From Paenibacillus sp. FSL R10-2734 (GTDB taxonomy: Bacteria; Bacillota; Bacilli; Paenibacillales; Paenibacillaceae), in assembly GCF_037963865.1 (NCBI RefSeq), contig NZ_CP150170.1:5146001-5210000 (forward strand): a stretch of 64,000 bases of DNA, in the 5' to 3' direction. The position numbers and the translations under genes are program-made. Positions 27,466 to 35,956 of this stretch are shown here, piece after piece; the stretch's first letter is position 1, and each line of letters opens with the position of its first letter. The notes below the pieces were generated by a model. That model saw only the letters and a list, made by a program, of their open reading frames with translations. It had not been told where the DNA came from and did not search any database.

Positions 27466-28383
27466 TTATCCCTTGACCGCTCCTGCGGTTAATCCTTTGA
27501 CGAAAAATCTCTGCCCTACCAAGAAGACGATGAATACTGGAAATAAGGCGGATACGGACGCTGCCATGACCAAATTGTATTCCGTAATGCTCTCGTCAAT
27601 AAAGTTATTAAGCGCCACCGGTATCGTATAGGTTCGCCAATCCCTAAGAAACACGAGCGCATCGAGATAGTTGTTCCAACTCCACAAGAACACGATCATT
27701 GCGAGAGACGCCATCGACGGTTTCGCGATAGGCAAGACGATCTGCGCCCAGGTTCTGAACTCTCCGGCGCCGTCGATATGCGCCGCTTCAATTAATTCGT
27801 TCGGGATTTGCATGAAAAATTGCCTCATGAGGAATGTTCCCGTAATCGTTACGATCCCGGGTAAAATCAAAGTCAAGTGCGTTCCCATCATGTCAAGCTT
27901 ATCGAATAATACAAACTTAGGAATCAACGTTACCTGTGAAGGAATCATCATCGTCGACAAATACAAGAGAAAGACGACGTTAGCCCCTCTGAACCGAATC
28001 TTCGCGAATGCATATCCGGCCAATGAGCTAGTAAGCACTCCGAACACCATGTTGATGGTCGACACTTTCAAAGAGTTGTAGAAACTGAGTGCGAAGTGAT
28101 AATCTCTTGGTGCAGAGTCGCCAATATTCCACACGACTTTGAAGTTATCGAGATTCAAATAGTTTGGAATCCAGTCTGTCGGGAGCTTTAACACGTCTGC
28201 CGAAATTTTAAATGATGCCGATAACATCCACAAGAACGGAACGATCATCGTGAAAGCCAGAATACCAACCAGTAACGTAAATATGATCTTCAAGGTAATT
28301 GTTTTCGTTTTTTTCCTATTCATAGCAGGGAATCTGCTCGGCTGTCCTCGTTTCGATAAGATCTGCTGGTTTGTCGTATCCAT
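27466..28383 (-). CDS. Carbohydrate ABC transporter permease (MalG type)
   Basis: Membrane permease of 305 aa with EAA loop EAAHIDGAGEFRTWAQIVLP and C-terminal FVKGLTAGAVKG. Start placed at ATG 28383 (MDTTNQQILSKRG) behind GGGAGGAAA; a frame 62 codons longer overlaps the preceding permease gene and lacks membrane-protein character. The N-terminal 30 residues are cytoplasmic and basic. Partner of the gene immediately upstream. Confidence 0.92.
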   Translation of the reverse strand: MDTTNQQILSKRGQPSRFPAMNRKKTKTITLKIIFTLLVGILAFTMIVPFLWMLSASFKISADVLKLPTDWIPNYLNLDNFKVVWNIGDSAPRDYHFALSFYNSLKVSTINMVFGVLTSSLAGYAFAKIRFRGANVVFLLYLSTMMIPSQVTLIPKFVLFDKLDMMGTHLTLILPGIVTITGTFLMRQFFMQIPNELIEAAHIDGAGEFRTWAQIVLPIAKPSMASLAMIVFLWSWNNYLDALVFLRDWRTYTIPVALNNFIDESITEYNLVMAASVSALFPVFIVFLVGQRFFVKGLTAGAVKG

Positions 28384-28399
28384 AAGATTTCCTCCCTGC

Positions 28400-29290
28400 C
28401 TAGGTGTAGCTAACCCACTTTTTCTGACCTTGCCACTGAATGATCGTAATAATAAACAAAACAATAAATAGAATCCAGGAAATCGCCGCGGCATAGCCCA
28501 TTCGATAGAAGGAGAATGCAGTCGTATATACGTAATGGACGAGCACACTGGTAGACGTTCCGGGACCACCTCTGGTCATAATCATAATCTGACCAAAAAC
28601 CTGGAAAGAAGCGATGAAAGTCGTAATCACCAAGAAGAACGTCGTAGGGGAAAGCATAGGAATCGTAATTTTGAAAAATTTCTGGACTTCACTGGCGCCG
28701 TCGATCTCTGCGGCTTCGTATTGTTCAGTTGGCAACGACTGGATGGCAGAAGTGTAAATCATGATACAGTATCCAACACCTGCCCAGATCGACATCACGA
28801 TGATGGCCGGCATCGCCCAGTTGAAATCGCCTAACCATTTGGGCGGGTTCTCGACTCCCAACGATTGAACCAATTGAGTGATCGGTCCGTAAGGAGAGTA
28901 CATCATGACCCAGACAATCGATAATGCCACGATATTAGAAATGTAAGGCATGAACATTGCGAGTCGAACAGGCGTCTTACCGATGACATACTTATCGATC
29001 ACCACGGCTAGGACGAGGGCAATGAAAACGGTTGCCGGAACGACTGCGAAAGAAAAGTAGAATGTATTGATCAACGAAGCAACAAACCATTCGTCCTTCC
29101 ACATCTCTACGAAATTATTGCCCCAGTTAAAGGTCATACTGTTAAAACCTTGTGTGTAATCCCAATCGGTAAAGCTGATGACAACGGAAAATGCAACAGG
29201 GAACAACGTAAATATTAGAAATCCGATTAAATTCGGTGCGATAAAGGTATATCCAACGATGTCCGTTTTTAACTGTCTGCTTATCTTCAA
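28400..29290 (-). CDS. Carbohydrate ABC transporter permease (MalF/UgpA type)
   Basis: Permease of 296 aa with EAA loop YEAAEIDGASEVQKFFKITI. The initiation codon is TTG at 29290, behind AAGGAGG about 10 nt upstream; no ATG lies in a better position. It is 16 nt upstream of the second permease and 67 nt downstream of the binding protein. Confidence 0.92.
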   Translation of the reverse strand: MKISRQLKTDIVGYTFIAPNLIGFLIFTLFPVAFSVVISFTDWDYTQGFNSMTFNWGNNFVEMWKDEWFVASLINTFYFSFAVVPATVFIALVLAVVIDKYVIGKTPVRLAMFMPYISNIVALSIVWVMMYSPYGPITQLVQSLGVENPPKWLGDFNWAMPAIIVMSIWAGVGYCIMIYTSAIQSLPTEQYEAAEIDGASEVQKFFKITIPMLSPTTFFLVITTFIASFQVFGQIMIMTRGGPGTSTSVLVHYVYTTAFSFYRMGYAAAISWILFIVLFIITIIQWQGQKKWVSYT

Positions 29291-29357
29291 CGGATTTGTA
29301 CCTCCTTATTGAAGGAGTGCAGTGCAGGCAACCCGCACTCCTTCTAATCTATCTATT

Positions 29358-30740
29358 TCACTTCAGTAATTCGTCTGCGCGCTTCTTCGCATCTGCAAGC
29401 CCGTTTTCGGTCGTTTTGTTTTCAAGATAGATTTTTTCCAGCTCTTCACCCAATACTTTCCTGATTTCAGGAAGTTTATTGGAGATTGACGGAACCGCAT
29501 AGTTGGTTTTTGGATCGATTAATACCGCTTTCGTCGTTTGGGCATCGAGAATATCTTCCGCACCGCTGATGAATGCCTGGAGAATGCTATCCTTATCGAA
29601 TTGCTTGTATGCCGGAACTCTTCCGCCTTGGGACAGCGGCAACATACCTTCTGTTGCATACCATTTCAGGAATGTCCATGCCGCATCAATATTTTTGGAC
29701 TTCGGATTAATCGAAACCAGATCACCTAAGCCGCCTTGCGTAAACATGTCCGACTTCTTCTCTGGTGTAGGATAAGGTGCGAATGCCGTTACAAAGGAAT
29801 GCGGATAGTTGACCTTATCCTTGATGCTGCGGATCATCCAAGGGCCGATCGTCATAGCGGATTTACCGCTCAGAAACATCCCTTCCTGGGTCAACTTTTG
29901 GGTCACGCTATCCACGTGAGTAGGAGCGCTCTTGTCCACGTTCATCATATCTGCAACGGTGCGGGTTGATTTAACGATCGCAGGGTCCGTGAAGTTAGTT
30001 TCCTTGCCACCCTGCTTGTAGAATACGTCGCCGCCCAATACTTGCACAGAGAAGTAATTCAAAGAGCAGAATATATCCTGTTGCGTGTTGAAGAACATGC
30101 CGTATACTTTCTCCTGTCCCTCACCATGGGTCAATTTCTTAGCGATCTCACGGAATTCATCCATTGTCCATTCCGTCGGTATAGGGATACCGGCAGCATC
30201 GAACATATCTTTGTTTAAAACGATCCCAAACTGGTCAAACTTGGTCGGAATCGCATAGCTCTTGCCGTCAACGTTGTAAGAAGTCGCCATGGCACCGCCG
30301 AAGCTATCTGCCAGGTCGATCTTGTCCTGTTCCAGATAAGGGGTTAAATCCAGCGCCATTTTGCCCGAAGCTCTCTTCTTCAACCCATCCAGCGTGTAGG
30401 AGACATAAATATCTATGTCGTTACCTGCCAGAAGATTCGTTTCCAACTTCATATTGCCTTGATCATCATTGACGTACCGTTCATATTCTATGCTGATGCC
30501 CTGATCTGCAAACGCCTTATTAAAATTATCCATGACAGCTTGTGGACCGGCTTCCGGTGGAACAGCCCCCCACATTTTCAGTTTAATGGACTGTTTGCTC
30601 TCTGATTTCTCCGTGTCTGTATCTTGGGAAGCCTCGCTAGGAGCGGTAATGCCCGGTGAATTGTTCTTACTACATCCGGCAAACACCATTACCGTCAATA
30701 AAGCTGATAAAACCAACAAGCCTAATCTCTTTGCTTTCAT
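29358..30740 (-). CDS. Extracellular solute-binding lipoprotein (family 1)
   Basis: Binding protein of 460 aa for the second sugar importer. Lipoprotein signal MKAKRLGLLVLSALL..VFAGC with lipid-modified Cys near residue 23, then a Ser/Glu/Asp/Thr linker and a MalE-like fold (KLKMWGAVPPEAGPQAVMDN, later TEWTMDEFREIAKKLTHG). RBS AAGGAGGGAC. Ligand not predictable from sequence. First of four co-directional genes ending in the FAD oxidoreductase. Confidence 0.9.
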   Translation of the reverse strand: MKAKRLGLLVLSALLTVMVFAGCSKNNSPGITAPSEASQDTDTEKSESKQSIKLKMWGAVPPEAGPQAVMDNFNKAFADQGISIEYERYVNDDQGNMKLETNLLAGNDIDIYVSYTLDGLKKRASGKMALDLTPYLEQDKIDLADSFGGAMATSYNVDGKSYAIPTKFDQFGIVLNKDMFDAAGIPIPTEWTMDEFREIAKKLTHGEGQEKVYGMFFNTQQDIFCSLNYFSVQVLGGDVFYKQGGKETNFTDPAIVKSTRTVADMMNVDKSAPTHVDSVTQKLTQEGMFLSGKSAMTIGPWMIRSIKDKVNYPHSFVTAFAPYPTPEKKSDMFTQGGLGDLVSINPKSKNIDAAWTFLKWYATEGMLPLSQGGRVPAYKQFDKDSILQAFISGAEDILDAQTTKAVLIDPKTNYAVPSISNKLPEIRKVLGEELEKIYLENKTTENGLADAKKRADELLK

Positions 30741-30944
30741 CCATGTCCCTCCTTGAATTTCTATTTTTCTTATTGGGTTACATGTTTACTATAGGTGAAG
30801 TTAGATGAAATGGGGATCAACAGAACGATTGACTTTCATCAATATTCTGTCGTCATTACTTCATCGGACCCGGGTGCTATCAAGTGACGCAACGACGTTC
30901 ATCAATAATCTTCGATCACACTACAAAATTCTTCGAAATAAAGT

Positions 30945-30979
30945 AGGAGCAGGCTCGCCTATGCGGCAAGCCTGCTCCT
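30945..30979 (-). terminator. Hairpin after the response-regulator gene
   Basis: Perfect 11-bp arms AGGAGCAGGCT/AGCCTGCTCCT touching the stop codon. The U tract on the minus strand is weak (TACTTTATTT), so read-through to the binding-protein gene is possible. Confidence 0.65.
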
Positions 30980-32589
30980 CACTGTCTGAACTCTGAAGGC
31001 GAAATTCCCGTCAGCTTCTTAAACAGCATGCTGAAGTAATTTGTATTCTCAACGCCGACCTTCGACGCGATTTCGAATATTTTCATATCAGTATGCAGTA
31101 GCAGTCCTTTCGCCTTCTCGATTCTCATGCAATTGACATAATCGACGAAACTGCTCCCCGTTTCCTTCTTGAACAGGTGAGAGAAATAGCTCTCGCTCAT
31201 ATTGACCAGAACTGCTACGGTTGAGACACTAATGTCACTGCTGCTTAAATTATTTTTCACATAGTCTTTGACTTTAACGATCTCCGGCCTACCCCTTGTT
31301 TGCCCCTTCTTGCGACATTCTTCCATAAAGTCATCGGCAAACTGCATAAACCAGGTCCGGATCAACTTGAGGCTCTCATATTGGGCGATGACTTGCTGCG
31401 CGGTAAAGCCCCCGTCGTATTTCATATTTTCCAAGTCGACCCCACGCTTTCTGGCGGCTGTGAGGAAGGGAACCAGCACTTCCAGTAGACGGTTGCGAAC
31501 GCGATGCCGGGAAACGCGTTCGCAGGATTCCATAAAATCAAAATACTCCGCAAGGAACAACTTTACCTTCTCTATCGCAATTTGTTCCAGCCAGTTGTCC
31601 AATATTACGCAATTCAAGTTATCTGGAAAGTCAATACTGCCGCCAGCTGTAATATCCACTCTTTCCCGGTAATCATAAAGGCTCCCGCCTCCCGAATAGA
31701 ATCGGGCTTCTAGCGCGGTAATTGCTTCTTGGTGAGCTTCTTGCAATTCACGTATCCCTCTATGATTCAAGCTGAGACTGCCGGACACGCTGATTCCCAG
31801 GTAACGTTGCATATATTCGCGGAGCATGATGAACGTCTCCAGAATAGTCACATGTTCTAATCCTTCAGTATTGACGATAACCAGGCAATCTCCCCCGTCA
31901 TATTCGAACACTTCAGAGGATTCGATACGTTCGAACGCTTCGGCAATGAAATTCAACATGGAGAACTTCAGCAACTCCCGCTCCTTGATCCGACTGTTCA
32001 CATTGGCTAGATAAAACTCGTCCGTACTTATGTAGACCAAAATATAGTCCAATTCCAGATCTACCTTTACTCCAAGCTGCTCGAGTTCCTTGCTGCAGTC
32101 CGCCGCGCTGACGTAACTCTTCTCAATGGCTGCATGAATGACTTTGCTCTTAATCGTGCTCAAGTTTTGATGTACGATCTGATCTGTGGCGGAGCTTACA
32201 GCTACATTCACCACGCCCATCTGATTCCTAACCATGTCAAGAGTTTGGATAAGCTCATCAGGCATAATCGTTAATTTAAATAAGTAGTCGCTCGCCCCAA
32301 GCCGCATCGCTTCCTTCACATTTTGAAAGTCGTTATGGCAACTTAGCACAATGATCCGAATGTCTGGATAATCCTGTCGCAGCACCTTTATCAATTCAAA
32401 CCCGTTCATGGTGTCCATCACCAGATCAGTCATCACGAGATCAGGAACATTGTCCTGGATTTTCTCTAAGGCTTCCGCTCCATTCGAAGCTTCCCCGATC
32501 ACCGTATACCCATGCTCTTCCCAATCAACAATGGACTTGATTCCTACGCGAACGAGGATCTCGTCTTCAACCAACAACACCTTCATCAT
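30979..32589 (-). CDS. AraC-type response regulator (YesN family), import module
   Basis: Response regulator of 536 aa from ATG 32589 (MMKVLLVEDEILV), chosen because AGAGGAGG lies about 10 nt upstream; a longer frame lies inside the sensor gene. Receiver domain with D9 and phospho-acceptor D55 (PDLVMTDLVMDTMNG). The C-terminal AraC domain (about 435-536) has SESYFSHLFKKETG and NTNYFSMLFKKLTGISP. It overlaps the end of the sensor gene by 23 nt and should control the downstream importer genes. Confidence 0.92.
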   Translation of the reverse strand: MMKVLLVEDEILVRVGIKSIVDWEEHGYTVIGEASNGAEALEKIQDNVPDLVMTDLVMDTMNGFELIKVLRQDYPDIRIIVLSCHNDFQNVKEAMRLGASDYLFKLTIMPDELIQTLDMVRNQMGVVNVAVSSATDQIVHQNLSTIKSKVIHAAIEKSYVSAADCSKELEQLGVKVDLELDYILVYISTDEFYLANVNSRIKERELLKFSMLNFIAEAFERIESSEVFEYDGGDCLVIVNTEGLEHVTILETFIMLREYMQRYLGISVSGSLSLNHRGIRELQEAHQEAITALEARFYSGGGSLYDYRERVDITAGGSIDFPDNLNCVILDNWLEQIAIEKVKLFLAEYFDFMESCERVSRHRVRNRLLEVLVPFLTAARKRGVDLENMKYDGGFTAQQVIAQYESLKLIRTWFMQFADDFMEECRKKGQTRGRPEIVKVKDYVKNNLSSSDISVSTVAVLVNMSESYFSHLFKKETGSSFVDYVNCMRIEKAKGLLLHTDMKIFEIASKVGVENTNYFSMLFKKLTGISPSEFRQ

Positions 32590-34405
32590 ATTCCGAAACC
32601 TCCTCTTGAACCATGGGAAGCAGGAATTTGACAACCGTGCCCTTTCCTGCTTCACTCTCAATCCATACTCCGTATTTATGTCCATATGACATCTTCAATC
32701 TTTCATTGACGATCTTCAGACCGATTCCAGAAATCTTCTTTTCGTTGCCTCGCTTCACCTGTTCCTCAACTAGAATCGACGCCAATCTATCCTGTTCGAT
32801 TCCTACGCCGTCATCCATCACATATAATGCCAGATTGTTTTGTTCCGGGATCGCCTTCACCAAGATAGTGCCTTGACGGTTCGCATCCTTATAGCCATGA
32901 ATGATCGCATTTTCCACAGCTGGTTGCAGAATGAACCGGATAATTTGCATATCCATCATAACGGAATCTACTTCGACTTCAAGCTCAATCTTCCCCCCAT
33001 ATCGGCTGTTTTGGATATGTACATAACTACGGATATGTTCGATTTCCTCCCGAAGCGCTACGAATTCGCTGCCTCTGCTCATGCTATAATTCATCAAATT
33101 GACCAAGGCATCGACGTTCTCTACGATGTTATCCGCTTTGCGAAGAATGGCCATCCACCGGATCGTATTCAACGAATTGAAAAGAAAATGCGGGTTGAGC
33201 TGGGCTCGCAGCGATTCGAAACGATACTTCTCCCGGATGTTATGCTCAGTTTCAAGCTTCTCGAACAGTTCAATAATGTTTTTTGCCATATTTTGAAAGG
33301 ATAGATTCAGATGCCCGATTTCATCCTTGCGACCAATCTCCAATCGGGTAAGCTCATGCGAAGGATTGAATTTCATCATTCTCTTGTTTAACTTTCTGAT
33401 CGGTTTCACGATTTGAACCGTAAGCACTCCCAATATGACTAACACTGCCACAATAAATAGTCCAAAAAACAATTCAACTTTAGAAGTAAACGTTTTCAAC
33501 CCCTTGATGATTTTGTCATACAAAGTGAATACCGTCACCTTCCACTCACCATTTTCGAAAGTCCAGGGTACTCGGGAGATCGTGTAATAATTGACCATAT
33601 ACTTTTTTCCTTCTACTTCTCGCAGTTTATATCCACGCTCTTCATCAGATATTTCGTGCATCAGTTTGCTTACTTCTTGACTGTTACTGATCCCCCTCGG
33701 ATCAAGAGACATAATCATTTTATTGCTATCATTGGTTACAATGACGATGTCATCTTTATTGCTAATATATTTATTTTTTTGGAATATCCCGATAAACACT
33801 TCTTCGCTTAAGCTGATGATCAGAACACCCGATTTGTCCTCCCCGTTACCGAAACCGTTAATGACCCGAGCCAGGGAGATATAGTTCTTATTCTTGTTTT
33901 TGTCTTCATTTATGAATGATGGCTCAAGCAAGCGCCATACGAGGTGTCCGTTGTAGTTGACTGCCTGCTGTACCCAATCTTCCTGATAGAGGAACCGATA
34001 ATCGTTGAAATTCAAAGACCAATTAGAATAAACGTCCATACGATTATCGAAAATTGTAATCTTAGCTTGACTCAATACACTGTTGCTCTCAATCACGTTA
34101 TCAATCGCTTTGCCAATATCGGTGGAACGTTCATAATAAGATCGGTTCTCATCCTCTAATACTCGGAGAATGCTGTCATTATTGCTCAATACGTTTGATG
34201 CTCTGACTAGATTGTCGAATATATTATTGATTTCATTTTCGATCCCCGTAATGCTCTCGATGCTCCGCTGGCTGACTTCTTCTTTAATGATTCCCTCGAA
34301 TGTCCAGAAGCTATAGATGAACATGCCGACTACCGGAAAAATAATACATAGAATGACCCACAGATACAACCGGGTACCCAAACTTCGAAACCAGTATTTT
34401 CTCAT
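32567..34405 (-). CDS. Sensor histidine kinase (YesM family), import module
   Basis: Sensor of 612 aa: membrane segment near residues 13-33, extracellular Cache-like domain, second membrane segment near 308-330, HAMP, then AQLNPHFLFNSLNTIRWM (His near 405) and an ATPase domain with DDGVGI and KISGIGLKIVNERL. AAAGGGGCG lies upstream of the ATG. First gene of the module enclosed by the 240-bp repeats. Confidence 0.92.
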   Translation of the reverse strand: MRKYWFRSLGTRLYLWVILCIIFPVVGMFIYSFWTFEGIIKEEVSQRSIESITGIENEINNIFDNLVRASNVLSNNDSILRVLEDENRSYYERSTDIGKAIDNVIESNSVLSQAKITIFDNRMDVYSNWSLNFNDYRFLYQEDWVQQAVNYNGHLVWRLLEPSFINEDKNKNKNYISLARVINGFGNGEDKSGVLIISLSEEVFIGIFQKNKYISNKDDIVIVTNDSNKMIMSLDPRGISNSQEVSKLMHEISDEERGYKLREVEGKKYMVNYYTISRVPWTFENGEWKVTVFTLYDKIIKGLKTFTSKVELFFGLFIVAVLVILGVLTVQIVKPIRKLNKRMMKFNPSHELTRLEIGRKDEIGHLNLSFQNMAKNIIELFEKLETEHNIREKYRFESLRAQLNPHFLFNSLNTIRWMAILRKADNIVENVDALVNLMNYSMSRGSEFVALREEIEHIRSYVHIQNSRYGGKIELEVEVDSVMMDMQIIRFILQPAVENAIIHGYKDANRQGTILVKAIPEQNNLALYVMDDGVGIEQDRLASILVEEQVKRGNEKKISGIGLKIVNERLKMSYGHKYGVWIESEAGKGTVVKFLLPMVQEEVSEYDEGVVG

Positions 34406-34639
34406 TAGCGCTCATTCGCCCCTTTCTACCAATATGTTAGATTCATAAGCGCTGATATCAGATTGTCCTGCGTATAGTCTAGATTATTCCCATATTATTC
34501 ACAATGCTTAAATCTGAGTTATTAGTTAGCGAATCGAGATGCGCTTGAAATGTGCCGCGTTGATCCTCTCGCCCAGAAACTATCACTTTTCATACAATTT
34601 ATAAAAGAACCCTACCACTAAACTCCCTTAAATCCAGCC
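34406..34639. other. Upstream region of the import-module sensor gene
   Basis: 234 bp with no gene. It must hold the promoter of the sensor/regulator pair, but I see no convincing -35/-10 pair. Its lower end abuts direct repeat copy B. Confidence 0.4.
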
Positions 34640-34879
34640 GTAGATCAGCAAGTGTTTCTGTGCCCATAACTAAATAAAGCTGCCTCCGGTAGTGTACCGG
34701 AAGCAGCTTATAGCGCTAAACAATAAATCATCTACTTTCTAGACTAAACAGCTTTTTATCTAAAAATGCCTTTACATCTTTAGCAAGCTGTACGGATGCT
34801 TCAATTTCCAACTTACTTGTTGATACACTTTCGATGCTGCATCCAATTGGAATTCCCTTTTCCAGCCCGAAATCGAATA
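34640..34879. repeat. Direct repeat copy B (inside the intact MetF-like gene)
   Basis: 240 bp matching 25777-26015 with about six differences including one single-base indel. It spans the terminator hairpin and the last 50 codons of the MetF-like gene, which remains intact here. The right edge of the module lies at 34640. Confidence 0.9.
34677..34709 (-). terminator. Terminator of the MetF-like gene
   Basis: Stem AAGCTGCCTCCGGTA pairing with TACCGGAAGCAGCTT (one mismatch), GTG loop, then TTTATTTAGTT on the minus strand. Confidence 0.7.
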
Positions 34880-35708
34880 GTTCTTCAAAGATTTTTTGAG
34901 ATAGCTGAATTGATTTATCCAAAATGTCGTTCGAGTACTTCAACTCGTTTTCTAACCATCCCGGGATACTGATTCCTAACCATTTCATAAATTGTAATGT
35001 TTTCGCTGTACCACATGGTGCAAGATTAAATAAAATAGGAACCATCTCAAAACCGTGATTTGTATTGTAATAATATAAATCAGACAATAAATTCTTTGAT
35101 GCCTCTACATTATAAGTTGCCTGAGTGATAAAAAAGTTGCACCCATTATTAATCTTGTCGACAACCCGTATATGCTCATCATTCTTTTTTATATGTCTTT
35201 CAGGAATGACAACTCCTCCAAAAGTTAAATTACGATTTAACTGTTTGCTAAGCTTGTAAGCATCTGGTAATGTCAATTTCACCTCTTGCTTACCTGACGA
35301 AGCACCCACATACACGGAAAATCTGTTTTCACTTTCGTCAGTCTTAATCCAATCCTCGAACTGAGCTCTTGTATCATTACCGACGCACCGATAAATTATT
35401 TTTGGGACCTCTAGATCTCCTAGATATTTATCACCATAGATAGACGGATCAAGTGTTGGTAAATATGGGTAAGGTCTATCATGATCAACCCTATCTACTT
35501 CCTCCTGGACGTCGTAAAGAATTAAAGCATCTAGATCAAGGTTTTTAAGTCTTTCAACCTGTTTCTGTGCAATTTCTGATATCTTTTCTGGTGAATGACT
35601 TGCCTTCGGTGGTGTCATCCCATATGTTAAAATACCAGGTTTCTTGCTCAATATTTTTTGTTTAAATGTATTCCCTGCCGCTCCCAAATTAAAAACCCCT
35701 CTACTCAT
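34728..35708 (-). CDS. Methylenetetrahydrofolate reductase-like protein
   Basis: Flavin-dependent TIM-barrel protein of the MetF superfamily, 326 aa. GILTYGMTPPKA, ALILYDVQEE and NNGCNFFITQATYN correspond to the substrate- and FAD-binding strands. The sequence is divergent from housekeeping MetF, so the exact folate reaction is uncertain. No good Shine-Dalgarno precedes ATG 35708; a TTG at 35687 has AGAGGGG 8 nt upstream and may be the real start. Its 3' end is the source of the repeat at 25.8 kb. Confidence 0.75.
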   Translation of the reverse strand: MSRGVFNLGAAGNTFKQKILSKKPGILTYGMTPPKASHSPEKISEIAQKQVERLKNLDLDALILYDVQEEVDRVDHDRPYPYLPTLDPSIYGDKYLGDLEVPKIIYRCVGNDTRAQFEDWIKTDESENRFSVYVGASSGKQEVKLTLPDAYKLSKQLNRNLTFGGVVIPERHIKKNDEHIRVVDKINNGCNFFITQATYNVEASKNLLSDLYYYNTNHGFEMVPILFNLAPCGTAKTLQFMKWLGISIPGWLENELKYSNDILDKSIQLSQKIFEELFDFGLEKGIPIGCSIESVSTSKLEIEASVQLAKDVKAFLDKKLFSLESR

Positions 35709-35884
35709 CGCTTTTAAGTTAAGGCTACCACGGCTGGCTTAATATGTATAACTTCTATTTCCTATATCTAGTTATATCTTAAAGCTATTATTCCAAATGA
35801 AGACGAAGCGAAATCGCTAGTCCACCTCTTTGCCAAATGCGAGCCTAATACATTAATCTTCAAATATTATAGCTAATCAAGAAT

Positions 35885-35926
35885 AAAAAAGATGACTCCC
35901 GCCAAAATACAGGAGCCATCTTTTTT
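35885..35926. terminator. Bidirectional-type terminator after the CuAO-N hydrolase gene
   Basis: AAAAAAGATGaCTCC pairs with GGAGcCATCTTTTTT, with A and T tails on both sides. Confidence 0.85.
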
Positions 35927-35956
35927 CAATCTAACGATATGCGGGTTTTCACCGTT

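Noticed and set aside
25777..34879. Insertion sequence or transposon flanked by the 240-bp repeats
   Set aside because: Repeats are direct, contain gene 3' sequence, and no transposase, integrase or terminal inverted repeats lie within.
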